Below, one piece after another: positions 1-5,045 of a stretch of 5,045 bases of DNA. Each line of letters begins with the position of its first letter. The stretch's first letter is position 1. The position numbers and the translations under genes are program-made. Source of the DNA: Methanoregula sp. (GTDB lineage Archaea > Halobacteriota > Methanomicrobia > Methanomicrobiales > Methanospirillaceae); NCBI RefSeq assembly GCF_002835825.1, contig NZ_PIZH01000158.1, positions 1-5,045 on the forward strand. The letters are read 5' to 3'. The notes under the pieces are model-generated. The model saw nothing but the letters and a program-made list of their open reading frames with translations. It was not told where the DNA came from and did not search any database.

Positions 1-120
1 TCACTGAGCATACAAGATACTCATCCAACGAATATGGAACGTAGTGACAACAAACCGAATAATCTCGAACCTGATACTCCATCTCCGCGTGTTTTCGGAT
101 GGAATAAAGCTGACGGTTAA
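1..120 (+). CDS. 3' end of an unidentified gene (C-terminal 39 residues)
   Basis: Frame 1 is open from the left edge to a TAA at 118-120 and would encode a hydrophilic, Pro/Asn/Asp-rich tail ending in RVFGWNKADG. No domain can be recognised in so short a piece. The main support is position: 15 bases after the stop there is a GC hairpin followed by six T, as expected at the end of a plus-strand transcript. Base composition is more AT-rich than in the genes to the right. A competing 47-residue frame exists on the other strand (144 to 1), but it has no recognisable features and no terminator. The reading is therefore probable rather than certain; the upstream sequence would settle it. Confidence 0.42.
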   Translation, partial: SLSIQDTHPTNMERSDNKPNNLEPDTPSPRVFGWNKADG

Positions 121-135
121 TTTGGGCCATGAGAA

Positions 136-156
136 GGCGATCATTCGCCCTTTTTT
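136..156 (+). terminator. Hairpin plus T-run terminator
   Basis: GGCGA (136-140) pairs with TCGCC (145-149) around a four-base loop TCAT, followed by C and six T (151-156). It sits just after the TAA at 118-120 and probably ends that plus-strand transcript. Archaeal termination depends mainly on the T-run, so the hairpin may be secondary. The stem is short (5 bp). Confidence 0.5.
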
Positions 157-347
157 ACAAACGAACCCTCAAAAATATTTCAAGAGAATCCTTTAAGCGC
201 AACGGATCCATTTTGTATCTATCCCGTTATACGAGACCGGTGAAGTCCCAAGGTTCATTCGTGAAACAGATCTTCACGTCAAAGCCTCATCAATTAATGT
301 AAATGACAGATGACATATTCTCCCGGATATACAGGAAACGACGTCAA
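157..347. other. Gap without a convincing gene
   Basis: This AT-richer stretch lies between the putative plus-strand terminator and the 3' end of the minus-strand gene cluster, so it is a convergent intergenic region. No tRNA-like or rRNA-like sequence was seen. The only open frame starting here (303-587, plus) runs antisense into the downstream gene and looks like a shadow. It contains the inverted-repeat cluster at 241-278 and an isolated AT-rich patch around 169-182. No clear T-rich terminator for the minus-strand genes was found. Confidence 0.6.
241..278. repeat. Nested small inverted repeats (TGAA/TTCA units)
   Basis: The perfect pair CGTGAA (260-265) and TTCACG (273-278) flanks a 7-base loop. 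The same TGAA (262-265) can instead pair with TTCA (254-257) around a TTCG loop, and TGAA (241-244) can pair with TTCA (254-257). The result is a set of mutually exclusive hairpins in the convergent gap, about 70-110 bases beyond the stop of the minus-strand HTH gene. It may be a transcript-end structure or a protein-binding site. The units are short, so chance is possible. Confidence 0.3.
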
Positions 348-1454
348 TTAAAAGTCATTCTTAGTTGGATCCAGCAGGATATCGTGGGAGAGACCCGTGA
401 GAGCAACAGCGCCGAGCGCACCAATCACACCCTCGCCTCCGATCAGCCGGATCCCAAAACTCTCTGCGGTTGCCTCTGCGATAGTCCGCGGGATGACCTT
501 TGTCCGGACCATACGGCCGTACTCGCGGAGATTTTCAGGAACGATCAGTCCCTTACGGATGGCGAGCCCCCATTCCACGGACAATGATTCGTCAGCAAGG
601 AACTTTTGTGTCTTTTCCACCAGCGCTGCGTACCGGCCAGGCTGCACAGCAACCTCAATAAAACTCGCTGAGTTGCCCGCAGTCTTCCGGAATACGGCAG
701 GATTCAGCATCGCCACGTGATGGCTGATCGGGAGAACCCCTTTGATCCTGCCTACGTGATTCAGGAGAGCAAGAGCGAGAGCAAATGTTGCCCCCCCCTC
801 ATTAGAGTCGGTATCATCGATACCAATTGTCACTTTCATAAGGGCCTGCGTAGAGACCCGGCCCTCAACAAGATGCCCGTTGTGCTGCGATTCAACATGC
901 ACCACTCCTTCCGCACGGGCCATCATACCAGACAGGGAGTAGGCAGGACCTCCGATACACCGGATATGCTGCACAATCAGGTCATCCCGGCATTCAATTC
1001 CGCATACGCCCACAGCGGACTTCGGGAAGAGACCAATGGATATTTCAGATGATCCGAGACGGCCGGATTCGCGAAGGAGGGTGCCGTCCCGCTCGACACG
1101 AGAGAGCACACCCCCGGCAAGTGCGTGATGGTGCCCGCAGAACGCAGCGCAGGCTCCGCTCATACAGTCATGATAAATCTCGACACTGGATCCGTCAACG
1201 GTTGTGAAAATCCGCTTGCAGGTGCTTGAAGGAACGGCACTGATGGCAGCATACCGCGCCGGGCTCCTCCCGCGTTTCTCGCCCCTAATGAGGACACATC
1301 CTTCGCGGAGGAGCCGGGTCACCCAGTCCTGCGCTGTGCTCCGTGGGATACCGGCGGATTTCTGGATATCCGTTACCGTGAAATAGCCTTTGTCGAGGGT
1401 GAACTGGCGCATCAGGCGCAGGTAATCCCTGCGATGTTCAAGGACGCTGGACAT
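348..1454 (-). CDS. HTH protein with an IDDTD (TiaS / Mmp11-like) domain
   Basis: The predicted protein has 368 residues and two parts. Residues about 10-70 form a winged helix-turn-helix: the TVTDIQKSAGIPRSTAQDWV region is the HTH and an Arg-rich segment (R61-R67) the wing. From about residue 207 there is a domain with IGIDDTDS (210-217), an ATP/nucleotide-binding motif of tRNA(Ile2) agmatinylcytidine synthetase (TiaS) that I also recall in methanogenesis marker protein 11, and a glycine-rich GGEGVIGALGA stretch (339-349). Between them lie clustered Cys/His residues (C97, C102, C106, H108-H110, then C151, C155, C166) that could bind metal or be redox-active. The enzyme activity is unknown; full TiaS is longer with other C-terminal domains, so this is not TiaS itself. 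The start at ATG 1454 keeps helix 1 and overlaps hom by 17 nt; the open frame extends to 1517, but that part lies inside hom. The Shine-Dalgarno is weak, so translation may be coupled to hom. ATG 1412 is an alternative. Confidence 0.8.
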   Translation of the reverse strand: MSSVLEHRRDYLRLMRQFTLDKGYFTVTDIQKSAGIPRSTAQDWVTRLLREGCVLIRGEKRGRSPARYAAISAVPSSTCKRIFTTVDGSSVEIYHDCMSGACAAFCGHHHALAGGVLSRVERDGTLLRESGRLGSSEISIGLFPKSAVGVCGIECRDDLIVQHIRCIGGPAYSLSGMMARAEGVVHVESQHNGHLVEGRVSTQALMKVTIGIDDTDSNEGGATFALALALLNHVGRIKGVLPISHHVAMLNPAVFRKTAGNSASFIEVAVQPGRYAALVEKTQKFLADESLSVEWGLAIRKGLIVPENLREYGRMVRTKVIPRTIAEATAESFGIRLIGGEGVIGALGAVALTGLSHDILLDPTKNDF

Positions 1455-2424
1455 GACAATTCCGGATAAAGAGCAGGTCCCCGATAATCGCGCTTGCAGT
1501 CTCGACCGACCCGGCACCCCGGCCGATCAGGGTGATCTCCTTTGCCATATCGACCTCAAGCGTGAGTGCATTGAGCGTTCCCTGCGTAACGAGCGGGTGG
1601 TTCTTTTCCAGGATGCGGGGAGAGACCCGGAGCAGATTCTTCCGGGGGATAGCCTCCGCGATTAAGCGAATGGTGCAGCCCTGTTCATCGGCAAGCCGGA
1701 GCGCATCCGCAGTGAGGAGATCGATCCCGGTCCGGTCGACGTCTTCGAGTTTTACCGCGTTCCCCCAGATCGTGTTTGCCAGGATCACGAGCTTGATAGC
1801 CGCATCGATTCCCTGGACATCATAGGTGGGATCGGCTTCCGCGTATCCCAGTTCGCGGGCCTCAAGGAGGGCTTGTTCATAGGTGAGCCCCTCGTCTGCC
1901 ATCCGGGTAAGGATGAAGTTGCAGGTGCCATTCAGGATTCCATAGATGGCAAGGATCTCGTTTCCTGCAAGGCCGTGCTCAAGCACGTGCATGATGGGGA
2001 TTGCTCCGGCAACCGTTGCCTCGTACCGGAACTCCACACCATTCTTCCTGGCGAGTTCTCTCAGTTCCTTGTAGTACAACGCAACCGGGCCCTTGTTTGA
2101 TGTGACTACATGCTTCTTCCGGTTCAGCGCAGTCCGGATATACCCCGTTGCAGGTTCTCCCGATAGCGCGTTCGTCGGGGTCACCTCTATCAGGGCATCG
2201 TACTCTGCCTTTGCCACAACATCCGCTGCCATGACTCCCGGAGTTCCGCAGGAACCAGTCTTTCTTTTGGTGGCAAGAACGGATGCAATATCGATACCGG
2301 CGTTATTTATGAGACCGCTTTTCGAATCTGCAATTCCGGTGATAGTGAGCCCGAGATCTTTCTTTGCGATCATTTCTGCCACGCCACGGCCAACGGACCC
2401 GAGACCAACAAGAGCAACCTTCAT
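1438..2424 (-). CDS. hom: Homoserine dehydrogenase (no ACT domain)
   Basis: This enzyme reduces aspartate 4-semialdehyde to homoserine with NAD(P)H in the cytoplasm, the branch point to threonine and methionine. The 328-residue protein opens with a Rossmann dinucleotide site (VGLGSVGRG, 6-14). Lys111 in TSNKGPVA and the catalytic-core motifs NGTCNF (165-170) and LGYAEADPTYD (192-202) follow. Glu196, Asp202, Asp207 and Lys211 keep the spacing of the yeast enzyme's active-site residues Glu208, Asp214, Asp219 and Lys223. It ends after the catalytic domain, without the C-terminal ACT domain found in many bacterial enzymes of about 430 residues. The start ATG overlaps the stop of the upstream ACT gene as ATGA, and a strong GGAGGA lies 6 nt before it (2431-2436), so both should be made from one transcript. 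Whether NADH or NADPH is preferred cannot be read from the sequence. Confidence 0.96.
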   Translation of the reverse strand: MKVALVGLGSVGRGVAEMIAKKDLGLTITGIADSKSGLINNAGIDIASVLATKRKTGSCGTPGVMAADVVAKAEYDALIEVTPTNALSGEPATGYIRTALNRKKHVVTSNKGPVALYYKELRELARKNGVEFRYEATVAGAIPIMHVLEHGLAGNEILAIYGILNGTCNFILTRMADEGLTYEQALLEARELGYAEADPTYDVQGIDAAIKLVILANTIWGNAVKLEDVDRTGIDLLTADALRLADEQGCTIRLIAEAIPRKNLLRVSPRILEKNHPLVTQGTLNALTLEVDMAKEITLIGRGAGSVETASAIIGDLLFIRNCHVQRP

Positions 2425-2924
2425 GCAATCTCCTCCAGCGGCTCGATCATCAGCAGGTTCTTCTGATCCGATACCTTGCGGAGAATTTCCAGTGCAGACT
2501 CCATATCGTTCTTGCTGAGGGCCTTGATGGTGATGCGCGATGACGATCGTTCGTTGACCGCAGGCATACTCATCGAAAGCTCGCTCACTTCGGCAAAGCC
2601 GGTGGAGTCGATCCGGCCGACCGTGTCCGAGAGATCGGTGTGCATCAGGTGGCCGATGATGATGACCGTGCGCCGGTAAAGGAGGCGCTCCCGGTCGATG
2701 CGCTGGATGTGGACACCCTGTCCCTTGAGGATTGCAATCAGGTTCTCCAGTCGTCCCTCGGGTAACTCTAGGACGATCTGGACATTCAGGGTCTTTGTGT
2801 CCTGATCCGGTTCGCGCTGGTGGATGACGGCGATGATGTTCCCGCCAACATCCGAGATCGGCTTCAAAGCTGCCACCAGCTGGCCGGGCGAATCCTTCAT
2901 CTCGAGTTTCATGGAGACCTGCAA
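2421..2924 (-). CDS. ACT-domain amino-acid-binding regulatory protein
   Basis: The predicted protein has 167 residues and no catalytic motifs. An N-terminal ACT domain (about 3-70) is recognisable from MKLEMKDSPGQLVAALKPIS, the typical first strand, the DxPGxL turn and helix, then a GGNI strand. A second ACT-like half (about 88-162) follows, with a strand TVIIIGHLM and a final strand-helix-strand. ACT domains usually bind amino acids and control enzymes of amino-acid synthesis. The 4-nt overlap with hom, which has no ACT domain, suggests this is its separate regulatory subunit, perhaps sensing threonine; ligand and complex are inferred. Start choice: a TTG at 2924 is preceded by AGGTG (2931-2935) with a 6-nt spacer. 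The frame extends to an ATG at 2990, but the extra codons lie over a TATA-like box, so that part is more likely promoter. ATG 2912 is a less likely alternative. Confidence 0.85.
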   Translation of the reverse strand: MQVSMKLEMKDSPGQLVAALKPISDVGGNIIAVIHQREPDQDTKTLNVQIVLELPEGRLENLIAILKGQGVHIQRIDRERLLYRRTVIIIGHLMHTDLSDTVGRIDSTGFAEVSELSMSMPAVNERSSSRITIKALSKNDMESALEILRKVSDQKNLLMIEPLEEIA

Positions 2925-2930
2925 TTGTTC

Positions 2931-2935
2931 CACCT
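2931..2935 (-). promoter_or_regulatory. Shine-Dalgarno that decides the TTG start of the ACT gene
   Basis: On the minus strand AGGTG lies 6 nt before TTG 2924, matching the anti-Shine-Dalgarno end of archaeal 16S rRNA (TCACCTCC). The upstream ATG at 2990 has no such site. The first residues from the TTG give MQVSMKLEMKDSPG, a natural first ACT strand. Confidence 0.6.
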
Positions 2936-2965
2936 TCCCAGTAGTAGATCGCAACGAAAGATAAG

Positions 2966-2984
2966 TCTTTATTTTAATTTCAGC
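2966..2984 (-). promoter_or_regulatory. Archaeal promoter (BRE/TATA) for ACT-hom-HTH genes
   Basis: Read on the minus strand, GAAATTAAAATAAAG (2967-2981) combines an A-rich BRE-like element with a TATA-like core at about 2969-2977. It lies 10-30 bases after the nadK stop. Archaeal transcription usually starts about 25 bases downstream, here near 2947, leaving a leader of about 20 nt before TTG 2924 that just contains the Shine-Dalgarno. The AT-rich patch stands out from the GC-richer coding sequence around it. Confidence 0.55.
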
Positions 2985-2993
2985 AGGCACTCT

Positions 2994-3806
2994 TCAGAGA
3001 TTGCGGAGTTTCTTATCCACTTTCTCGAAAAAGTTCCTCTTCACATCGACAAACTGTGCCGGAACCGGGGATCTCCCGACCTGAATCATGCTGGATGTGC
3101 CAAGATCGATGGTCTGCTGACCGTCAAGAACCAGCTTCGCCGGCTTGGCACTCTCGAGCCGGATCTCGAGTCGCCTTCCCTCGCTGATAAGGTGCGGGCG
3201 TGACGAGAGCATATAGGGTGCCAGCGGTACGAGGAGGAATCCCTGGATCCGCGGATCAACGATCGGGCCACCGGCACTCATGGCATATGCGGTTGACCCG
3301 GTGGGTGTGCTTACTAAAAGCCCATCTGCCCGGAACTGTTCTGCCACAACACCATCGATGATTATTGAGAAACGCAGCATCTTTGCAGGGCGTGTCGTGA
3401 CAATCAGGGCTTCGTTTAAGGCAGATCCAAGGGGGACTCCATCCTTTGCAAGGGAGATCCGCATACGATGCTCAACAGAAAAGCCATGACCGAGATTTTT
3501 AACGAACAGAGGAGCATCGGCCGGTTCGAGATCTGCAAGGAATCCCACCTCACCCCAGTTGATGCCAAGAACCGGTATCGGGCGGTCGAGCTGCTGGATG
3601 GTCCGGAGGATCGTACCATCCCCCCCTATGACAATGACAACATCTGCATCCACTCCGGCAAGGTCGCTGCCGGATTCTCCTGCTGCTGTTGCAGTATCGT
3701 GATCAAACTCTGCTGAACACCCGACATCAGAAAGAATGGACCGTATTTCGTGGGCAAATTCGAGAGCCTCTGCATTGTCAATGCGGGAAACAATTACGGC
3801 CTTCAT
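2994..3806 (-). CDS. nadK: NAD kinase
   Basis: This cytoplasmic enzyme phosphorylates NAD to NADP using ATP or polyphosphate. The 270-residue protein has the family's signatures in order: GGDG (61-64), the phosphate-binding and catalytic loop; [10 protein letters not shown] (81-90); NEALI (131-135), with the NE pair that contacts NAD; and [20 protein letters not shown] (161-180). LDGQ (227-230) is near the C-terminus. Length is normal for prokaryotic NAD kinases. Start choice: the frame can begin at GTG 3815, giving 273 residues and a GTGA overlap with the phosphatase stop, but GAGGTGA at 3812-3818 lies 5 nt before ATG 3806, so that ATG is preferred. The gene follows an IMPase-family phosphatase and is probably translated from the same message. 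The phosphate donor cannot be told from the sequence. Confidence 0.95.
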   Translation of the reverse strand: MKAVIVSRIDNAEALEFAHEIRSILSDVGCSAEFDHDTATAAGESGSDLAGVDADVVIVIGGDGTILRTIQQLDRPIPVLGINWGEVGFLADLEPADAPLFVKNLGHGFSVEHRMRISLAKDGVPLGSALNEALIVTTRPAKMLRFSIIIDGVVAEQFRADGLLVSTPTGSTAYAMSAGGPIVDPRIQGFLLVPLAPYMLSSRPHLISEGRRLEIRLESAKPAKLVLDGQQTIDLGTSSMIQVGRSPVPAQFVDVKRNFFEKVDKKLRNL

Positions 3807-3811
3807 TGTCG

Positions 3812-3818
3812 TCACCTC
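3812..3818 (-). promoter_or_regulatory. Shine-Dalgarno of nadK overlapping the preceding stop
   Basis: GAGGTGA on the minus strand is a near-perfect complement of the 16S rRNA 3' end, and its last three bases are the TGA stop of the upstream phosphatase gene. The 5-nt spacer to ATG 3806 is ideal, while GTG 3815 lies inside the motif and so cannot use it. The overlap suggests coupled translation. Confidence 0.75.
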
Positions 3819-4594
3819 AGATACTCAATCACCTTATGGTGCAGGACACGGTTTGTTGCGACAATGCACCGCCCCACGGTAACCTCCTCCGGAAATGTGA
3901 GGGGTCTGCCATCCAAATCTGATACCGTTCCCCCGGCTTCGCTGCACACGAGCATCCCCGCTGCTGCATCAGTCACTCGGAGCGTCCCGCGCAGGTCGAC
4001 GAACCCATCTATTCTCCCGCACCCGACATAACAGAGCTCGAGCGCTGAAGCCCCAAGAAGGCGCCAGCGCCGGATTTTCTGGCCCAGATGTATTACCCGG
4101 CTGGGATCAAACTTCCTGCCATAGACGCTGAGGGCACATTCATCGAGATTGGATACCGCAGACACCCGGATATCTCTGCCATTACATTCAGCAAATCGCC
4201 CTTTTTCTGCAGTAAAGGTCTCTTTGCTGGCGAGATTGCGAACATATGCTTTCTGGACAATTCCATTATTTGCATAGGCTATGGAAAGTGCGTAAAAGGG
4301 AATGCCGGCCACCGCGTTGAAAGTCCCGTCAACCGGGTCCAGGAAAATTGTGCCCTCCGGGCCATCGAAGGACACTTTGCCGGCCTCTTCGCTGATAAGA
4401 AGAGAACAGATCGGATTCTCACGGAGGATCTCAATAATGATATCCTCTGCAACCTTGTCAATAAGTTTTGTTGGCGTCCCGTCAGCACCCATGCAGACGG
4501 TTTTTCCACCTTCATGAGTACAGACAAGACTGCTGATAGCTGATTCAACCCTCCCGGCCATCAGGTCGCATGCAGAGAAAAAATCAGTGTTCAT
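3812..4594 (-). CDS. suhB: IMPase-family sugar/NADP phosphatase (archaeal FBPase/IMPase type)
   Basis: The 260-residue protein belongs to the Mg-dependent, lithium-sensitive phosphatase family acting on inositol monophosphate, fructose 1,6-bisphosphate or NADP. Visible motifs are [11 protein letters not shown] (36-46), ISEE (67-70), DPVDGT (86-91) and a C-terminal LRVTDAAAG (205-213). The expected metal ligands are Glu69, Asp86, Asp89 and Asp209. The usual Trp before the last Asp is Thr, and the stretch around [12 protein letters not shown] (179-190) resembles the archaeal bifunctional FBPase/IMPase of the M. jannaschii MJ0109 type as I remember it. The substrate cannot be chosen from sequence: gluconeogenic FBPase, inositol-lipid or osmolyte synthesis, and NADP phosphatase are all possible, and the adjacent nadK favours the last. 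The start ATG 4594 is kept because residues from Asp4 line up with that homologue's first helix. No strong Shine-Dalgarno is seen, so the message may be nearly leaderless; ATG 4561 is an alternative. Confidence 0.88.
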   Translation of the reverse strand: MNTDFFSACDLMAGRVESAISSLVCTHEGGKTVCMGADGTPTKLIDKVAEDIIIEILRENPICSLLISEEAGKVSFDGPEGTIFLDPVDGTFNAVAGIPFYALSIAYANNGIVQKAYVRNLASKETFTAEKGRFAECNGRDIRVSAVSNLDECALSVYGRKFDPSRVIHLGQKIRRWRLLGASALELCYVGCGRIDGFVDLRGTLRVTDAAAGMLVCSEAGGTVSDLDGRPLTFPEEVTVGRCIVATNRVLHHKVIEYLR

Positions 4595-4628
4595 ATATAG
4601 ACGATTCCAGGAACTCCCGAATCCTGCG

Positions 4629-4641
4629 CTGTATTTATGTA
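4629..4641 (-). promoter_or_regulatory. Possible TATA box for the suhB-nadK genes
   Basis: On the minus strand ACATAAATAC (4631-4640) is the best TATA-like element at a suitable distance, predicting a start near 4609 and a leader of roughly 15 nt with no Shine-Dalgarno. The BRE is poor. TATATATG directly at the start codon (4592-4599) could instead be a TATA box for a shorter product from ATG 4561, so the assignment is weak. Confidence 0.35.
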
Positions 4642-4648
4642 ATGCAAC

Positions 4649-4662
4649 AGAGATAAAATAAT
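4649..4662 (+). promoter_or_regulatory. Archaeal promoter for aIF5A
   Basis: AGAGATAAAATAAT (4649-4662) contains a TATA-like core ATAAAATAA at 4653-4661, with purines before it in the BRE position. Transcription would start about 25 bases on, near 4683, leaving a short leader of about 20 nt that carries the aIF5A Shine-Dalgarno AGGAGA (4691-4696). It lies back to back with the putative minus-strand promoter. Confidence 0.55.
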
Positions 4663-4701
4663 AGCGCGTTTACTGTTAAAGCAAAAAATCAGGAGAAAAG
4701 A

Positions 4702-5045
4702 ATGAAGGAACAGACGGAAATTGGAAAGATCAAGGAAGGCAGGTATATCGTTATCGATGAGGAGCCCTGCAAGGTTGTCGGCATCGCAACATCAAAGCCC
4801 GGAAAACACGGCGCAGCTAAAGCACGTATCGATGCGGTAGGAATTTTTGATGGCGTCAAACGCTCAATCGTATCACCGGTTTCGGCAAAAACCTATGTAC
4901 CTGTTGTCGAACGGAAGAGTGGCCAGGTCCTCTCCATTGCAGGAAACATGGCCCAGCTCATGGACATGAAAGACTTCACCAACTTCGAGATCCCCATTCC
5001 GGAAGACAAGACGGGCGCTATCGAAGTGGGAAAAGAGTACATGTA
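4702..5045 (+). CDS. eif5a: Translation factor aIF5A (partial, right edge)
   Basis: This factor, the archaeal homologue of eIF5A and bacterial EF-P, helps the ribosome through difficult peptide bonds such as polyproline. The first 114 residues are present and the frame is still open at the window end. The family normally has about 125-135 residues, so only the last few are missing. The N-terminal SH3-like domain carries the loop SKPGKHGAAKARI (31-43), in which Lys35 is the residue changed to hypusine or deoxyhypusine. A C-terminal OB-fold begins near residue 70 with ERKSGQVLSIAGNMAQLMD. The start ATG follows AGGAGA with a 6-nt spacer from GGAG. The gene diverges from the phosphatase/kinase pair across 107 bases. 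The modification enzymes are not in the window. Confidence 0.96.
   Translation, partial: MKEQTEIGKIKEGRYIVIDEEPCKVVGIATSKPGKHGAAKARIDAVGIFDGVKRSIVSPVSAKTYVPVVERKSGQVLSIAGNMAQLMDMKDFTNFEIPIPEDKTGAIEVGKEYM

Noticed and set aside
1..144. 47-codon minus-strand frame ending exactly at the left edge
   Set aside because: It runs opposite the plus-strand tail, crosses the putative terminator hairpin, and has no Shine-Dalgarno or recognisable features; the plus-strand reading fits the terminator better. Not fully excluded.
157..347. Possible tRNA or other RNA gene in the gap
   Set aside because: No T-loop-like GTTCRANNC with matching acceptor arms and no other known RNA motif was found; only short hairpins remain.
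303..587. 94-codon plus-strand frame
   Set aside because: Most of it is antisense to the well-supported HTH/IDDTD gene, its protein has no recognisable features, and no Shine-Dalgarno precedes it.
1455..1517. Upstream extension of the HTH gene (start at ATG 1517)
   Set aside because: These 21 codons lie wholly inside the end of hom, the residues are not HTH-like, and ATG 1454 gives a normal short overlap with hom.
386..1630. Repeated GAGACCCG-like words at about 390, 852 and 1621
   Set aside because: They lie in unrelated coding contexts at irregular spacing and differ in their flanks, so they look like chance or codon-use coincidences.
4088..4543. 151-codon plus-strand frame
   Set aside because: It is entirely antisense to the IMPase-family gene, whose motifs are clear, and its translation shows no domain of its own.

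Overview
The window looks like a piece of a methanogenic archaeon's chromosome, most likely Methanomicrobiales (Methanoregula-like). That placement is inferred from protein character, not from any search. Archaeal signs seen directly are the start of a hypusine-type translation factor (aIF5A), an archaeal-type inositol monophosphatase/fructose-bisphosphatase, TATA/BRE-like promoters, Shine-Dalgarno sites of the GAGGTGA kind, and a protein carrying the IDDTD nucleotide-binding motif of TiaS / methanogenesis-marker-11-like proteins.

Layout. Positions 1-120 (+) hold what looks like the last 39 codons of a gene that began outside the window, followed by a hairpin plus T-run terminator (136-156). 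Positions 157-347 are an AT-richer gap with no convincing gene and a cluster of small nested inverted repeats (about 241-278). Positions 348-4594 are a tightly packed minus-strand series of five genes, in transcription order: an IMPase-family phosphatase (4594-3812), NAD kinase (3806-2994), a two-ACT-domain regulatory protein (2924-2421), homoserine dehydrogenase (2424-1438), and an HTH protein fused to an IDDTD-type domain (1454-348). Positions 4595-4701 are a divergent promoter region, and aIF5A starts at 4702 (+) and runs off the right edge.

How the genes work together. The phosphatase and NAD kinase are separated by only 5 nt, and the kinase's Shine-Dalgarno overlaps the phosphatase stop codon. 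They stand in the same order as the two halves of the fused NADP phosphatase/NAD kinase known from Methanocaldococcus jannaschii, so they may set the NAD/NADP balance together. The homoserine dehydrogenase lacks its usual C-terminal ACT domain, and the gene before it, overlapping by 4 nt, encodes ACT domains. This suggests a split, amino-acid-sensing enzyme for the threonine/methionine branch of the aspartate pathway. A promoter directly after nadK probably gives the ACT-hom-HTH genes their own transcript. The last gene could be a regulator of this cluster, but nothing proves it.

The most useful corrections are start sites. The longest open frames of the ACT, NAD kinase and HTH genes all begin too early; Shine-Dalgarno, promoter or overlap evidence points to TTG 2924, ATG 3806 and ATG 1454.
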